A program made the translations under genes and the position numbers. A stretch of DNA of 64,000 nucleotides. It comes from Legionella hackeliae. GTDB taxonomy: Bacteria > Pseudomonadota > Gammaproteobacteria > Legionellales > Legionellaceae. The DNA lies in assembly GCF_000953655.1 (NCBI RefSeq), contig NZ_LN681226.1, forward strand, positions 1 through 64,000, in the 5' to 3' direction. Below the pieces are notes generated by a model, which was not told where the DNA came from, did no database searches, and saw nothing but the letters and a program-made list of their open reading frames with translations. This document shows positions 33,236-41,993 of this stretch, piece after piece; within the stretch, counting starts at the first letter, position 1; every line of letters begins with the position of its first letter.

Positions 33236-33598
33236 ATGTTAAAAAAAGTAGCGTTCACCATGTATCCTGTCGAAAATTTAGATCGAGCGATGGATTTTTA
33301 TAAAAAAAATCTTGGTTTAACGCCTAGCAAAACATCTGCGAATGGTCATTGGATAGAGTACGACTTACCCCAAGGCGGATGCTTTGCAATCACAACCCTT
33401 GCGGAAGGTGTTAAACCAAGTGCTGTGTCCGGAGGTAGTATTGCTTTTGAAGTGGAAGATTTGGATTCCTTAACGCAACAATTAAAAAAGAATGGGGTAA
33501 CATTCAAATTGGATACTTTTTCATCACCTGTATGTAGAATGGCAATTATCATCGATTCTGAAGGAAATGCTATTACACTGCATGAGCTCAATCAATAA
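33236..33598 (+). CDS. VOC-family (glyoxalase/bleomycin-resistance fold) protein
   Basis: A 120-residue VOC protein with the standard start FTMYPVENLDRAMDFYKKNLGLTP, a middle GSIAFEVEDLDSLTQQLKKNG and the ending VCRMAIIIDSEGNAITLHELNQ. Members bind a metal and act as glyoxalases, dioxygenases or drug-binding resistance proteins; the substrate here is unknown. It is followed after 19 bp by the DHFR-methyltransferase gene. Confidence 0.88.
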   Translation: MLKKVAFTMYPVENLDRAMDFYKKNLGLTPSKTSANGHWIEYDLPQGGCFAITTLAEGVKPSAVSGGSIAFEVEDLDSLTQQLKKNGVTFKLDTFSSPVCRMAIIIDSEGNAITLHELNQ

Positions 33599-33617
33599 GT
33601 CTGTATAAAGAGGATAA

Positions 33618-34790
33618 ATGATGATGTTTGCTAAATGTTCTGTTTTTATTGCTACAAGTCTTGATGGCTTTATTGCAAGAGATAATGGTTCTATTGATTG
33701 GCTAACGAAAGCAAATGAGCTTGTGCCCCCAGGTGAGGATGGTGGTTATAAAGAGTTCATATCTACGGTCGATGGACTCATTATGGGGAGGCATTCTTTT
33801 GAGAAAGTTTTATCATTTGACCCTTGGCCTTATGGTGAGCTTCCTGTCATAGTGATGAGTAGCAAACCTATAGAAATTCCTACTCATTTAAAATATGTTT
33901 CAGCATCTTCCGAAGCACCCATCGAGCTCGTTAAGCGGTTAACTGATGAAGGATTTAAGCATCTTTATATTGATGGTGGGATAACTGTCCAAAATTTTAT
34001 AGCCGCGAATTTAATCCATGAATTAACAATAACCATCGCACCAGTCTTGCTAGGTTCTGGTCGTTCATTATTTGGACATTTAACACAAGACATTGAACTG
34101 GAGCATCTTGAAACCAAATGTATTGGCGGTGGTTTTGTTCAGTTGAAATATCGGACTAATCCCTCAACCCAAAAAAGAAATAAAAATAATGTCTATCTTA
34201 TTTATGATGAAATCTCCGAGTGGTTTGATAGTCATCGCAATAAAGAGCTCAAGATGGAGCAATCTTATTTAGAGTTATTGCAAAATAAGCTTCCATCAAA
34301 AGGCAAAATTTTAGATGTTGGCTGCGGTACAGGCGAACCCATGGCACAATTTTTAATTAAACAAGGGTATGAAGTAACAGGCATTGATGCAAGTCACAAA
34401 ATGATTGAGCAATGCAAAAAACGATTCCCAAATGCAAAATGGCTACTTGCTGATATGAGGACTTTAGATCTACAAGAGAAATTCGATGCGGTCATTGCCT
34501 GGCATAGTTTCTTTCATTTACCTCATGACGATCAACGAAAAACATTAAAATCACTTGCCTCTTTAGTGGAGCAAAATGGTTTATTAATATTTACTTCCGG
34601 ACCGGGGTACGGAGAAGTTTGGGGTGATAATGGAGGATATGATTTATATCATGCCTCCCTTTCGTCCGAAGAATATACTCAAATCCTTCTAGAGTGCCAT
34701 TTTAAAGTCCTTGTACATAACATTAGGGACCCAGAGTGTGGAGAAGCAACGGTTTGGGTTGCTCAAAAAAATCACATTTGCCCAGGATAA
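33618..34790 (+). CDS. RibD-C/DHFR-like reductase fused to a SAM methyltransferase
   Basis: A 390-residue fusion. Residues 1-180 are a dihydrofolate-reductase-like (RibD C-terminal) domain: VFIATSLDGFIARDNGSIDWL, GLIMGRHSFEKVL, HLYIDGGITVQNFI and VLLGSGRSLFG. Residues about 190-390 are a class I methyltransferase with KILDVGCGTGEPMAQFL (SAM loop), VTGIDASHKMI and FDAVIAWHSFFHLPHDD. Both halves look intact and there is no stop between them. Such neighbours are usually separate genes, so this may be a genuine fusion. Substrates are unknown. Confidence 0.85.
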   Translation: MMMFAKCSVFIATSLDGFIARDNGSIDWLTKANELVPPGEDGGYKEFISTVDGLIMGRHSFEKVLSFDPWPYGELPVIVMSSKPIEIPTHLKYVSASSEAPIELVKRLTDEGFKHLYIDGGITVQNFIAANLIHELTITIAPVLLGSGRSLFGHLTQDIELEHLETKCIGGGFVQLKYRTNPSTQKRNKNNVYLIYDEISEWFDSHRNKELKMEQSYLELLQNKLPSKGKILDVGCGTGEPMAQFLIKQGYEVTGIDASHKMIEQCKKRFPNAKWLLADMRTLDLQEKFDAVIAWHSFFHLPHDDQRKTLKSLASLVEQNGLLIFTSGPGYGEVWGDNGGYDLYHASLSSEEYTQILLECHFKVLVHNIRDPECGEATVWVAQKNHICPG

Positions 34791-34818
34791 AATGGAAAAG
34801 AAACTTATCAAAGCTCCT

Positions 34819-35289
34819 TCAAATCTCATACTCAAAAATAATGGGATATCTATTTGGCATCATAGGAGATTTTTTAACACCAATTTTGATGCATCCCATT
34901 TTCTTGTAAAATGATTCGGCACCAGGATCGCTCCATAATTTGAACCTACTCACGCCATGTGATTTAAAATCTTCAACCATCATAGACCACATTTTTTTAC
35001 CGAACCCCTTACCAATATAGTTTAGATCAATAAAAAAATTATCCAGTTCAGACTCTTTTTTTCTGATGCTAAAACTATAAAAACCTATCGCTTTTTCGGG
35101 TTTTTCAGTATTCCTTTCATAAAAAAGTTTCACTGTATTTTTTTCAAGATAGTCTGTCGTCATTTGAAAAAGCTGCATGAATTTATCCATAAATGCTTTA
35201 TCATATCCCCAATAAGATTTTGAGCGATACATTAACTCATTGATCTGTTTTAATTCATGTACACCAGCTCGTAGACATTTTACAATCAT
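34819..35289 (-). CDS. GNAT-family N-acetyltransferase
   Basis: A 156-residue protein with VKCLRAGVHELKQINELMYRSKSYWGYDKAFMDKFM, FFIDLNYIGKGFGKKMWSMMVE (acetyl-CoA loop GKGFGK) and DPGAESFYKKMGCIKIG. It is a single-domain acetyltransferase of unknown substrate, transcribed against its neighbours and alone. Confidence 0.88.
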   Translation of the reverse strand: MIVKCLRAGVHELKQINELMYRSKSYWGYDKAFMDKFMQLFQMTTDYLEKNTVKLFYERNTEKPEKAIGFYSFSIRKKESELDNFFIDLNYIGKGFGKKMWSMMVEDFKSHGVSRFKLWSDPGAESFYKKMGCIKIGVKKSPMMPNRYPIIFEYEI

Positions 35290-35437
35290 CTAAACCCTAA
35301 CCATTTTTAATAGAAGCGCTATATCCGAATCGCCATAGAACCAGTATTTAGCATCATCAGTATATTTCAGCCACTAATTTTACATCATACTGACGCTACT
35401 GGTAAAATCGGAAACCAACACTTCATCCTCTAAAACA

Positions 35438-36946
35438 ATGACTATTGAACAGAATGAATTAGAGATTAAAAATAATCCACATCAAAGCATCACATGGGGA
35501 CAACCTATTCCACTTTCTCCAATCTTAGCCCCGGACTGTCCTTATCCAGTTGAGGCACTTCCCTCAATTGTTAGAAAAGCCGTAGTAGACTATCAACAAT
35601 ACGGACAGCAACCCCTGCCTTTGATTGCATGCAGTGCCTTAGCTAATATGTCTCTATCATGCCAATCGCTTGCCAATGTTGCGCGAGACAACTATTTAAT
35701 TAGTCCTGTATCGCTTTATTTTTTAATTGCCAGCGGCTCTGGCACCCGAAAAACTGCTGCAGATAATGTTTTTTCTAAAGCAGCGCGTCACTGGGAAACA
35801 CTTATTCGTAAAAGGCGCGAACCTGAAGTGTTATCAGCGCTAACGCAACACCAAGTATGGCAAATGGAAAAAGACAGTTTATTCTCCCAAATCAAACGTG
35901 CAACTTATACGGGAGAAGATTCTGATTATGCCAAAGAAATGCTCGATGAATTAATTCATCAAGAACCGGAAATTCCTTTGCAACCTACTCTTTATTTTGA
36001 AGATGCTACCCAAGAAGCACTGGCTATTCATTTGGCCCAAGGTTGGCCTTCTGCTTCCTTATGGTCTGATGAGGCGGGTATCATTTTAGGTAGTCATAGC
36101 ATGCAAGGCAATCCAACTCGTTTTGTAGCATTGCTTAATCGTTTGTGGGACGGTAAGACGTTCACAGCACATCGTAAGACAACGCAAGGATTTACCATTG
36201 AAAATCGGCGTTTAACACTTAACTTGATGATGCAACCGCTTATCTTACAACAACTTACCAAGCAAGCATCGGGTATTAGTCGACAAAGCGGTTTTTTAGC
36301 TCGTTGCCTGATGGCTTATCCTGCCAACAGTATGGGAAATCGATTTTACCAAGAGCCGCCTGCTTCTTTACATTCTCTAACCCATTATGAGCAACGCGTC
36401 ACTGCCTGCTTAAACCAGTCAGAGCAATTAAGCCATCAAGGTTGTATTCAACTTCCATTATTGAAAATGAGTATGGCCGCAAAACAACAATGGATTTTAT
36501 TTTTTAATGCAGTGGAAGCTGGGTTAAAACCTCAAGGACAGTGGGTCGATGTCGTTGATTTTGCATCAAAAGCGGCTGAAAATACTGTGCGCCTAGCAGC
36601 ACTCTTTCATCTCTTTGAAGGACGCCATGGGGATATTAGTGTCGAGCATACCGAAAATGCCATTGAAATAATTAATTGGCATTTGCAAGAAGCACGAAGA
36701 ATTATGCCTACTGAAACCGTTTCTTTGCAGTTTTCCGATGCCCTCAAACTAATGGACTGGTTTATTGAAAAAAATATTAGCTCAACAACGTTACGAACCA
36801 TTCAACAATTAAGCCCACTGCGAGATAAAATAAAACGCGACTTAGCTGTTGAATTATTAGTGGAGCACAATCAAATACGCATTGTAAAATCAGGTTCAAA
36901 AACGATGGTGGAAGTGAATCCACGCGCATGCAAAGTGCCAACATGA
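35438..36946 (+). CDS. DUF3987 (YfjI-like) mobile-element protein
   Basis: A 502-residue protein with YPVEALPSIVRKAVVDYQQYGQQPLPLIACSALANMSLSCQSLANV, LFIEDATQEAL-like LYFEDATQEALAIHLAQGWPSASLWSDEAG, and NRLWDGKTFTAHRKTT, all typical of DUF3987 proteins from prophages and genomic islands, thought to relate to helicase or primase functions. The Walker A position reads IASGSGTRKTAAD, where the usual GKS/GKT Gly is an Arg, so ATP binding may be weakened. It stands without other phage or conjugation genes, so it is probably an island relic. Confidence 0.82.
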   Translation: MTIEQNELEIKNNPHQSITWGQPIPLSPILAPDCPYPVEALPSIVRKAVVDYQQYGQQPLPLIACSALANMSLSCQSLANVARDNYLISPVSLYFLIASGSGTRKTAADNVFSKAARHWETLIRKRREPEVLSALTQHQVWQMEKDSLFSQIKRATYTGEDSDYAKEMLDELIHQEPEIPLQPTLYFEDATQEALAIHLAQGWPSASLWSDEAGIILGSHSMQGNPTRFVALLNRLWDGKTFTAHRKTTQGFTIENRRLTLNLMMQPLILQQLTKQASGISRQSGFLARCLMAYPANSMGNRFYQEPPASLHSLTHYEQRVTACLNQSEQLSHQGCIQLPLLKMSMAAKQQWILFFNAVEAGLKPQGQWVDVVDFASKAAENTVRLAALFHLFEGRHGDISVEHTENAIEIINWHLQEARRIMPTETVSLQFSDALKLMDWFIEKNISSTTLRTIQQLSPLRDKIKRDLAVELLVEHNQIRIVKSGSKTMVEVNPRACKVPT

Positions 36947-36996
36947 GTTTTGTTTAATACTTTTAACTTTATCACACCAATTTACAGGAGAAACTC

Positions 36997-37572
36997 GTGC
37001 CCTCTAACATGCTAAAAGAATGGTTGAGCAATGAAAAAGAAAGGGGGATTGAGGACCCTGCCTGTGCTGTTTTAAGCACTTGTAGCAGTTCTGGTGAACC
37101 TCATAGTCGAGTGGTTGCCATTCGCGAAATTGAAACAGAGAGTCTTTTATTTTTTACGCAGCAAAAAACACGCAAGGTTACTGAATTATTAAATAACCCT
37201 AAATCCTGTTTAAATTTTTTATTTGCGATGCAGAACCGACAAGTTATTTTAGAAGGTACAGCAATACCCATTTCTCAAGAAGAAAATGAAGCTTTTTGGA
37301 GTACTCTTCCTCGTGAACGCCAATTGAGATTCTCTGCTTATGCTCCTACTTCAGGACTTGTCATTAAAGATTTAAACCAATTGGAAACCAGGAAAAAAGA
37401 ATTGAGTGATCAATTTGCAGGACTTCCTATCCCTATGAACGAGTATTATTTCGGTTTTCGCTTTATCCCAAAAACATGGATTTTCTACACGGTCGGCTCT
37501 ATTTCTTTTTCTGAAGTAATTCGCTATACGAAGATAGAAGATTCTTGGAAATCAGAATTAATTTCCCCATAG
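36997..37572 (+). CDS. Pyridoxamine 5'-phosphate oxidase family protein (PdxH-like)
   Basis: A 191-residue protein starting at a GTG behind AGGAG. It has PACAVLSTCSSSGEPHSRVVAIREI, LLFFTQQKTRKVTELLNNPKSCLNFLF, RQVILEGTAIPI and YYFGFRFIPKTWIFYTVG, the split-barrel FMN-binding pattern. The PdxH C-terminal block that normally ends in RLAP is changed to SWKSELISP, so it may not be the vitamin B6 oxidase itself but a related flavoprotein. Confidence 0.82.
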   Translation: MPSNMLKEWLSNEKERGIEDPACAVLSTCSSSGEPHSRVVAIREIETESLLFFTQQKTRKVTELLNNPKSCLNFLFAMQNRQVILEGTAIPISQEENEAFWSTLPRERQLRFSAYAPTSGLVIKDLNQLETRKKELSDQFAGLPIPMNEYYFGFRFIPKTWIFYTVGSISFSEVIRYTKIEDSWKSELISP

Positions 37573-37580
37573 GTGATATC

Positions 37581-37892
37581 ATGTACATGCTTTGTTTTTG
37601 TGTTCCAGAAACCCATTTAGAAATTGTTAAAAATGCTATTTTTGCTACAGGCGCAGGGAGTGTTGATCATTATCAGCATTGTGCTTGGCAAACATTGGGT
37701 GAGGGGCAATTTATGCCATTACCTGGAAGCCATGCTTTTATTGGGGAAATCAATCAGCTTGAAAGAGTACCTGAATATAAAGTAGAAATTATCTGTACTG
37801 AAGGACAAATCACAGTGGCTGTTGCGGCCTTAAAGAAGGCTCATCCCTATGAATCACCTTCTTATCAAGCGTTTCGGGTTGAGAGTATCTAA
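37581..37892 (+). CDS. NIF3/YqfO-like small domain protein
   Basis: From the ATG at 37581 behind AGGTGA it is 103 residues: MLCFCVPETHLEIVKNAIFATGAGSVDHYQHCAW, FMPLPGSHAFIGEINQLERVPEYKVEIIC and LKKAHPYESPSYQAFRV. This is the CutA/PII-like insert domain of NIF3 (YqfO) proteins occurring alone. The last blocks are highly typical. The role is unknown; metal binding is possible. It follows the PdxH-like gene by eight bases. Confidence 0.82.
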   Translation: MYMLCFCVPETHLEIVKNAIFATGAGSVDHYQHCAWQTLGEGQFMPLPGSHAFIGEINQLERVPEYKVEIICTEGQITVAVAALKKAHPYESPSYQAFRVESI

Positions 37893-37947
37893 TAATAAAC
37901 AATGCTTCCAATATGAACCAACTTACATTCAAATAAGGACCTAAAAA

Positions 37948-38130
37948 ATGTTACCCAAAAATGCCAGTTTGGGACATATAGCCCTAGCAGTTAATAAACT
38001 TGCTGAATGTGAGCAGTTTTATAATTTATTGGGATTGCAAACAGAACTTAAAACGATGGGCTACGTTTATCTTACAGGCAATAGCGACAATTGTGAAATT
38101 GGGGGAAAATCGTTGAATCTAACGCTCTAA
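37948..38130 (+). pseudogene. Truncated VOC-family protein
   Basis: Sixty residues beginning NASLGHIALAVNKLAECEQFYNLLGLQTEL and TMGYVYLTGNSDNCEIGG match the first half of a VOC domain of about 120 residues. The frame then stops, and no second half is visible in the next 90 bases in any frame. It is probably a decaying gene, although a dimer of half-domains cannot be ruled out. Confidence 0.6.
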
Positions 38131-38223
38131 TATAAATAACAATGTTCTCTTGTATGCCACTTTTATCACGATCGTTACTTCCAATACGGTTGTAACCTAA
38201 AATAGTAGCGACGATGCAAAATT

Positions 38224-39099
38224 TTATTCACGAACACTGCGCAAAATTTTCTCACCATGGTTAATGAGCAACGAGATATGTCCTTCATGATCCAAAACTT
38301 TTAGTGAGGCGTTAGGGATTAATTTTGCATAAAGATTGGCATGAGCTAACGGAGCTTGTTTATCTAATCTACCTTGCCAAATGACAACAGGGCACTTTAT
38401 ATGGCTCATATCAAATCCCCAAGGCTTTAGGCTTAATTGAATTTCTTGAGATACGCCTGTAATACCACCTTTAAAAGCCTCTAACGATGATTGGATAAAT
38501 AAATCACCAGCTTCTGTGTCACCTAAAATACGCTGATCTACCTCTGACATTTTACTCGTCATTTTTTTTAATATCCCGGGTTTTTTCAGCATCAAAAACA
38601 TGAGATTTACCATTACGGTAGCAATTGGGGGTATTGCTTTAATCATTTTATTTATAAACCGCTGTCCTCGTCCTAGACTTGCTGTAGCCTCAGGTATTTC
38701 AAAAGGCCCCATACCTGAGACAATCGCTATTTTATTTAACCGATGAGGTATTTTATATCCACATCCTGCAACAAAAGGAGCTCCACCAGAGTGACCTATA
38801 ATAGAAAATTTAGGGATACCTAAGTAATTGGCAAGCGCCTCAACATCATCAGCCCATGAAAGAATAGTGCGCGTTGGATGTTTAGAAGATAAACCCATTC
38901 CTGGTCTATCAATACTAATTAATCGATAATGATTTAAACATGCTATATTTTCCCAATGCCCAGCCTCAAGCCTAGAACCTGGAAGTCCATGAAAATAAAA
39001 AACTACCTCTCCTTTTGGATCTCCAAACTCAGCATATCCAAGTGTTCTGCCATCGTTTAACAGAATAGTAGAATTAGTAAAGCAAATTTTGGTATTCAT
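38224..39099 (-). CDS. Alpha/beta hydrolase
   Basis: A 291-residue soluble hydrolase with VVFYFHGLPGSRLEAGHW (oxyanion region), LISIDRPGMGLSS, FSIIGHSGGAPFVAGC (nucleophile Ser) and a C-terminal VIWQGRLDKQAPLAHA with Asp and VLDHEGHISLL with His. It is an esterase or lipase of unknown substrate. It follows the TipA-like regulator gene by 57 bp in the same direction and is probably its target. Confidence 0.88.
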   Translation of the reverse strand: MNTKICFTNSTILLNDGRTLGYAEFGDPKGEVVFYFHGLPGSRLEAGHWENIACLNHYRLISIDRPGMGLSSKHPTRTILSWADDVEALANYLGIPKFSIIGHSGGAPFVAGCGYKIPHRLNKIAIVSGMGPFEIPEATASLGRGQRFINKMIKAIPPIATVMVNLMFLMLKKPGILKKMTSKMSEVDQRILGDTEAGDLFIQSSLEAFKGGITGVSQEIQLSLKPWGFDMSHIKCPVVIWQGRLDKQAPLAHANLYAKLIPNASLKVLDHEGHISLLINHGEKILRSVRE

Positions 39100-39156
39100 A
39101 ATAATTTCCCAGAAAGATAGTGCTCTACTGATGCTTCTATCAGCAGAGCAAGATGA

Positions 39157-39918
39157 TCACGATAGCTTACGTTCAGCAAAAACTCTCATAGCAGCTACCA
39201 AATAATCAACCAAACCAGGGTGATATTTATTATAAAATAATCGAAAATCTGGATGGTCCAGGTACATTTTTCCAAGTCCTAAATATGTCTCCTTTGTTGG
39301 TGTCCAAAAATTATTAACCCAATCGTAATGTTCTTGGATTAATGCCTGAACCTCATCCGAATCAGTCCTAACTCCTTTTGCTAATGCATTGGCCAGCTCA
39401 AGATTAAGCTTTTCACCCGCATTTTTAAACTGTTCCCAATTTGATTTTTTCCAGTGAGAAACACGCGTCCAACTATCATCAATTTGCTTTTGTGATATCA
39501 CTCCTGTTTCGAGCATATATTTTTCGTGCTCTTGTTGTTTGATGGGATCGAAGCCATCATACATTTCCGCATCACGCATAATTATTTTTCCTCTTAAATG
39601 TGAAATGGTTTTATCAATCGTCTTGATGAGCGTTGCTGTTCGTTCAAGACTAGATTCCAAAGCAGATTTATGTCTTTTTAATGATTCTATTTTATCAAAA
39701 TCATCACTACTCATAATCTGTTGGATATCATTTAGAGGAAAACCAAGCTCACGAAAAAATAAAATCTGCTGTAACATAAGCAGCTGCTCTTCTTTGTAAT
39801 AACGATATTGATTGCCACCATAGTAGGCAGGTTTTAATAAAGCAATTTCATCATAGAATCGCAGAGTGCGGGTACTGACCCCTGAAAGCCTCGCCAATTG
39901 ATTAATCGTGTATGCCAT
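39157..39918 (-). CDS. MerR-family regulator with TipAS domain
   Basis: A 253-residue protein of TipA type: MerR helix INQLARLSGVSTRTLRFYDEIALLKPAYYGGNQYRYY, coiled coil, and a C-terminal TipAS domain with EQHEKYMLETGVI, WKKSNWEQFKNAGEKLNLELANAL and a long acidic-aromatic end. The coordinates give full length compared with TipA. A typical long-spacer promoter lies just upstream, so it probably activates itself and the hydrolase gene when bound by a drug-like ligand. Confidence 0.9.
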   Translation of the reverse strand: MAYTINQLARLSGVSTRTLRFYDEIALLKPAYYGGNQYRYYKEEQLLMLQQILFFRELGFPLNDIQQIMSSDDFDKIESLKRHKSALESSLERTATLIKTIDKTISHLRGKIIMRDAEMYDGFDPIKQQEHEKYMLETGVISQKQIDDSWTRVSHWKKSNWEQFKNAGEKLNLELANALAKGVRTDSDEVQALIQEHYDWVNNFWTPTKETYLGLGKMYLDHPDFRLFYNKYHPGLVDYLVAAMRVFAERKLS

Positions 39919-39945
39919 TTTGCTCTCCTCTAATTGACAACATAC

Positions 39946-39976
39946 ACGATAAGGGTTGACGTAACGGCAAGGTCAA
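39946..39976 (-). promoter_or_regulatory. MerR-type promoter with 19-bp spacer
   Basis: On the reverse strand TTGACC (39971-39976) and TATCGT (39946-39951) are 19 bp apart, and the spacer holds an imperfect dyad CCTTGCCGTTACGTCAACC. Overlong spacers with a central CGTTACG-type dyad are the mark of MerR-activated promoters. Confidence 0.7.
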
Positions 39977-40130
39977 TAGATATAATAATTTTTTTAAACC
40001 TGTTAAAACGACCATTAATCCAGTCATCAAATTGATTACATAAACTAAGTTAAATTAGCAAGTTTCTGTAGTTGTTATTTTTAAGAATCACTTCAGGTGC
40101 ACACCATCAAATACCCTATTCATCATCAGC

Positions 40131-40418
40131 TTAAGTCCTATCTTCTGCTGACTCATAGACTTTATTTTTGTTTCGCTTGCCTACAGCAACAACAAGGAGA
40201 ATCATTTTATTATCGTTAACTTGGTAGACCAATCTATAGCCGGCCTGATGCAATTTTATCTTATAGCAATCTTTAAGATGGCCACTAAGTTTGGCAGAAA
40301 TAACATGCGGATTTTCCAGTCGCCGTTTTAATAGTTTTTTAAACTGTTCCTGCAACTCCTTCGATAGTTTCTTCCATTCTTTTAACGCAAGCGGATGGAA
40401 ATGTAACTCATAGATCAT
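40131..40418 (-). CDS. relE: RelE/StbE-family toxin
   Basis: From the ATG at 40418 it is 95 residues: MIYELHFHPLALKEWKKLSKELQEQFKKLLKRRLENP, KLSGHLKDCYKIKLHQAGYRLVYQVNDNKMILLVVAVGKRNKNKVYE. These are the conserved blocks of RelE-type ribosome-dependent mRNA interferases. It overlaps the antitoxin gene by 11 bp, as toxin-antitoxin pairs usually do. A TTG three codons upstream is a weaker start. Confidence 0.92.
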   Translation of the reverse strand: MIYELHFHPLALKEWKKLSKELQEQFKKLLKRRLENPHVISAKLSGHLKDCYKIKLHQAGYRLVYQVNDNKMILLVVAVGKRNKNKVYESAEDRT

Positions 40419-40659
40419 CAAGCGCAACCTTAACTGGCGTAAAGGGCTCTGAAAGGCGTTGTTCTACAATGCTTTTTAGCTCGCTTTCGTCAACAGCATC
40501 CATCAGTTTTTCAAAAGTTTCTGCTGGAATTAAATAAGCAGCAGCTACATTATGGTTAAGAATCACCACGGGCATCCCATGAGCATCATTAATAAGTTTT
40601 GTGGGATTTTTCTTTAATTCGCTAATGCTAGCGACTTGTGTTGCATATAAAGTTTGCAT
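40408..40659 (-). CDS. relB: RelB/StbD-type antitoxin (Phd/YefM fold)
   Basis: An 83-residue protein: VASISELKKNPTKLINDAHGMPVVILNHNVAAAYLIPAETFEKLMD is the Phd/YefM DNA-binding fold, followed by an acidic toxin-neutralising tail. It precedes and overlaps the toxin gene. A promoter with a long inverted repeat lies upstream and should be the autoregulatory operator. Confidence 0.9.
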   Translation of the reverse strand: MQTLYATQVASISELKKNPTKLINDAHGMPVVILNHNVAAAYLIPAETFEKLMDAVDESELKSIVEQRLSEPFTPVKVALDDL

Positions 40660-40678
40660 TTTAATGACCTAAATAAAT

Positions 40679-40725
40679 ACCTTTATTATGACTTAATTAT
40701 AGTGCTTTTTATAATAAAAGGTCAA
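40679..40725 (-). promoter_or_regulatory. Toxin-antitoxin promoter and inverted-repeat operator
   Basis: On the reverse strand TTGACC (40720-40725) and a perfect TATAAT (40696-40701) are 18 bp apart. The inverted arms ACCTTTATTAT (40679-40689) and ATAATAAAAGGT (40711-40722) enclose the -10 box, which fits repression by the RelB-RelE complex. Confidence 0.75.
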
Positions 40726-40907
40726 TCATCACGAAATTTATAAAGGGGATTAGGGAAGTTGAATCAAAAGATTTAAGTATCCCTAAGAAAAAATTTTAAG
40801 CAACATCTCTTTCACGATTGTGCGCCTGCTTGCGATCCCTTTCATTTAGGAGAAAGCCAATGAGATAAAAGTTGTTTTTTCTGTGTTAATTCTATTAAGT
40901 TACACCT

Positions 40908-41375
40908 TCATTTACATTTGATTTTTTTATTTCTTATCCAGTCTTTAAGGCTTTCTAATGCACAAGTCCAATCCCAACCTTCTTCAAAAGATTCAAGAGC
41001 CTGTTCTGCCTGCTCAAACATATAATCAGCAACCTGCAAAATAAATTGCTTGTCTCTATCTTTATACAAGAACTCAAGCGCATTAATCATTTCATAAATA
41101 ATGAATCCATACCCATTTTCTGTATAACGGATGTACTCAGGGAAATAAAATGCATAGTCAATGGCTTTCTTTATCTCTTCCCAGTCTCCATTGGCAAGTC
41201 GCATTCCAATAGATGCACTTAAAGCCCTCCATAAGACAGAATTATATTGTGCATTTAAAAGAACAATTTCAGCCAAATGTTCTTTAGTAAAAGAATTTAA
41301 ATACTTTTTCAGCTGATGCATATCCACAGGTGATTTAGGTCCTCTGTTAAGGTACCGAGATTTTTCAGAAGGCAT
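40908..41375 (-). CDS. Hypothetical helical protein
   Basis: A 155-residue soluble, alpha-helical, acidic protein rich in Trp and Tyr (MHQLKKYLNSFTKEHLAEIVLLN, WEEIKKAIDYAFYFPEYIRY, FILQVADYMFEQAEQALESFEEGWDW). The repeating helix pairs recall TPR or HEAT-like scaffolds, but I do not recognise a family. It is alone between the toxin-antitoxin pair and the repeat patch. Confidence 0.6.
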   Translation of the reverse strand: MPSEKSRYLNRGPKSPVDMHQLKKYLNSFTKEHLAEIVLLNAQYNSVLWRALSASIGMRLANGDWEEIKKAIDYAFYFPEYIRYTENGYGFIIYEMINALEFLYKDRDKQFILQVADYMFEQAEQALESFEEGWDWTCALESLKDWIRNKKIKCK

Positions 41376-41526
41376 TAACTTCCCCTTGATTTAAACGTTA
41401 TTCTAATATTCACCCATTGAGCACCATGCTACTTTTGCTACTCGTTGACAAACGAGCATACCTATATTGATCAGATAATACAGTGTTCACAAGGATCATA
41501 ACAATATTCATCGCATCAAAATGAAT

Positions 41527-41917
41527 GCATTTATGTAGCAATTATATTGCTACATAAATGCTACATATCGCTACAATTTCAGAGATTAATAAATTTCACT
41601 GGATCACGTCTTGTTTCTGCCATTTTCCTTATTTATAGAAAATTATTATAAATAAGGAACTCTTTGCAAAAAACAAAAGAACTTAAAAAAACAAAACATG
41701 AAGAAACCAAAGCCACAACTGAGGACATCCTCTTTTGTCTATTTCAGGATGTGTTTTACAGCATTTGAAATGTAGCGTGTCGTAGCAATACAGTAGCAAC
41801 TTTTTTGCTACAAATAATTAATCGGATTTTTAACAAAAAAATGCGTTACTCTATGAATTCATAGATAATTTCATCTAGATGGTTTGAATGATTTGATGAA
41901 CGTGTAGCAATGTAGCA
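41527..41917. repeat. Patch of ten GTAGCA/TGCTAC words with a perfect 35-nt palindrome
   Basis: The 618-bp gap 41376-41993 has no credible gene. It holds GTAGC(A/G) or (T/C)GCTAC at 41535, 41548, 41559, 41569, 41772, 41782, 41793, 41806, 41904 and 41912. The first two form a perfect palindrome: 16-base arms at 41527-41542 and 41546-41561 around TAT. A second perfect 13-bp inverted repeat lies at 41625-41637 and 41647-41659. The words could be iterons or operators, or residues of a coding repeat (TGCTAC encodes Cys-Tyr) of the kind seen at DUF3987 loci. Confidence 0.65.
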
Positions 41918-41993
41918 GAATACCTGGAAATGACTGAATAAACCTTAATGAAAATCATACTAATGGCAGAAATCTTAGTCTCCTGCCCTCTAT

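Noticed and set aside
33618-34790. Two separate genes for the DHFR-like and methyltransferase parts
   Set aside because: There is no stop codon between the parts, and no start with a convincing ribosome binding site was seen at the junction.
41530-41920. CRISPR array
   Set aside because: The repeated word is only six bases, occurs in both orientations and has irregular spacing; no cas genes are present.
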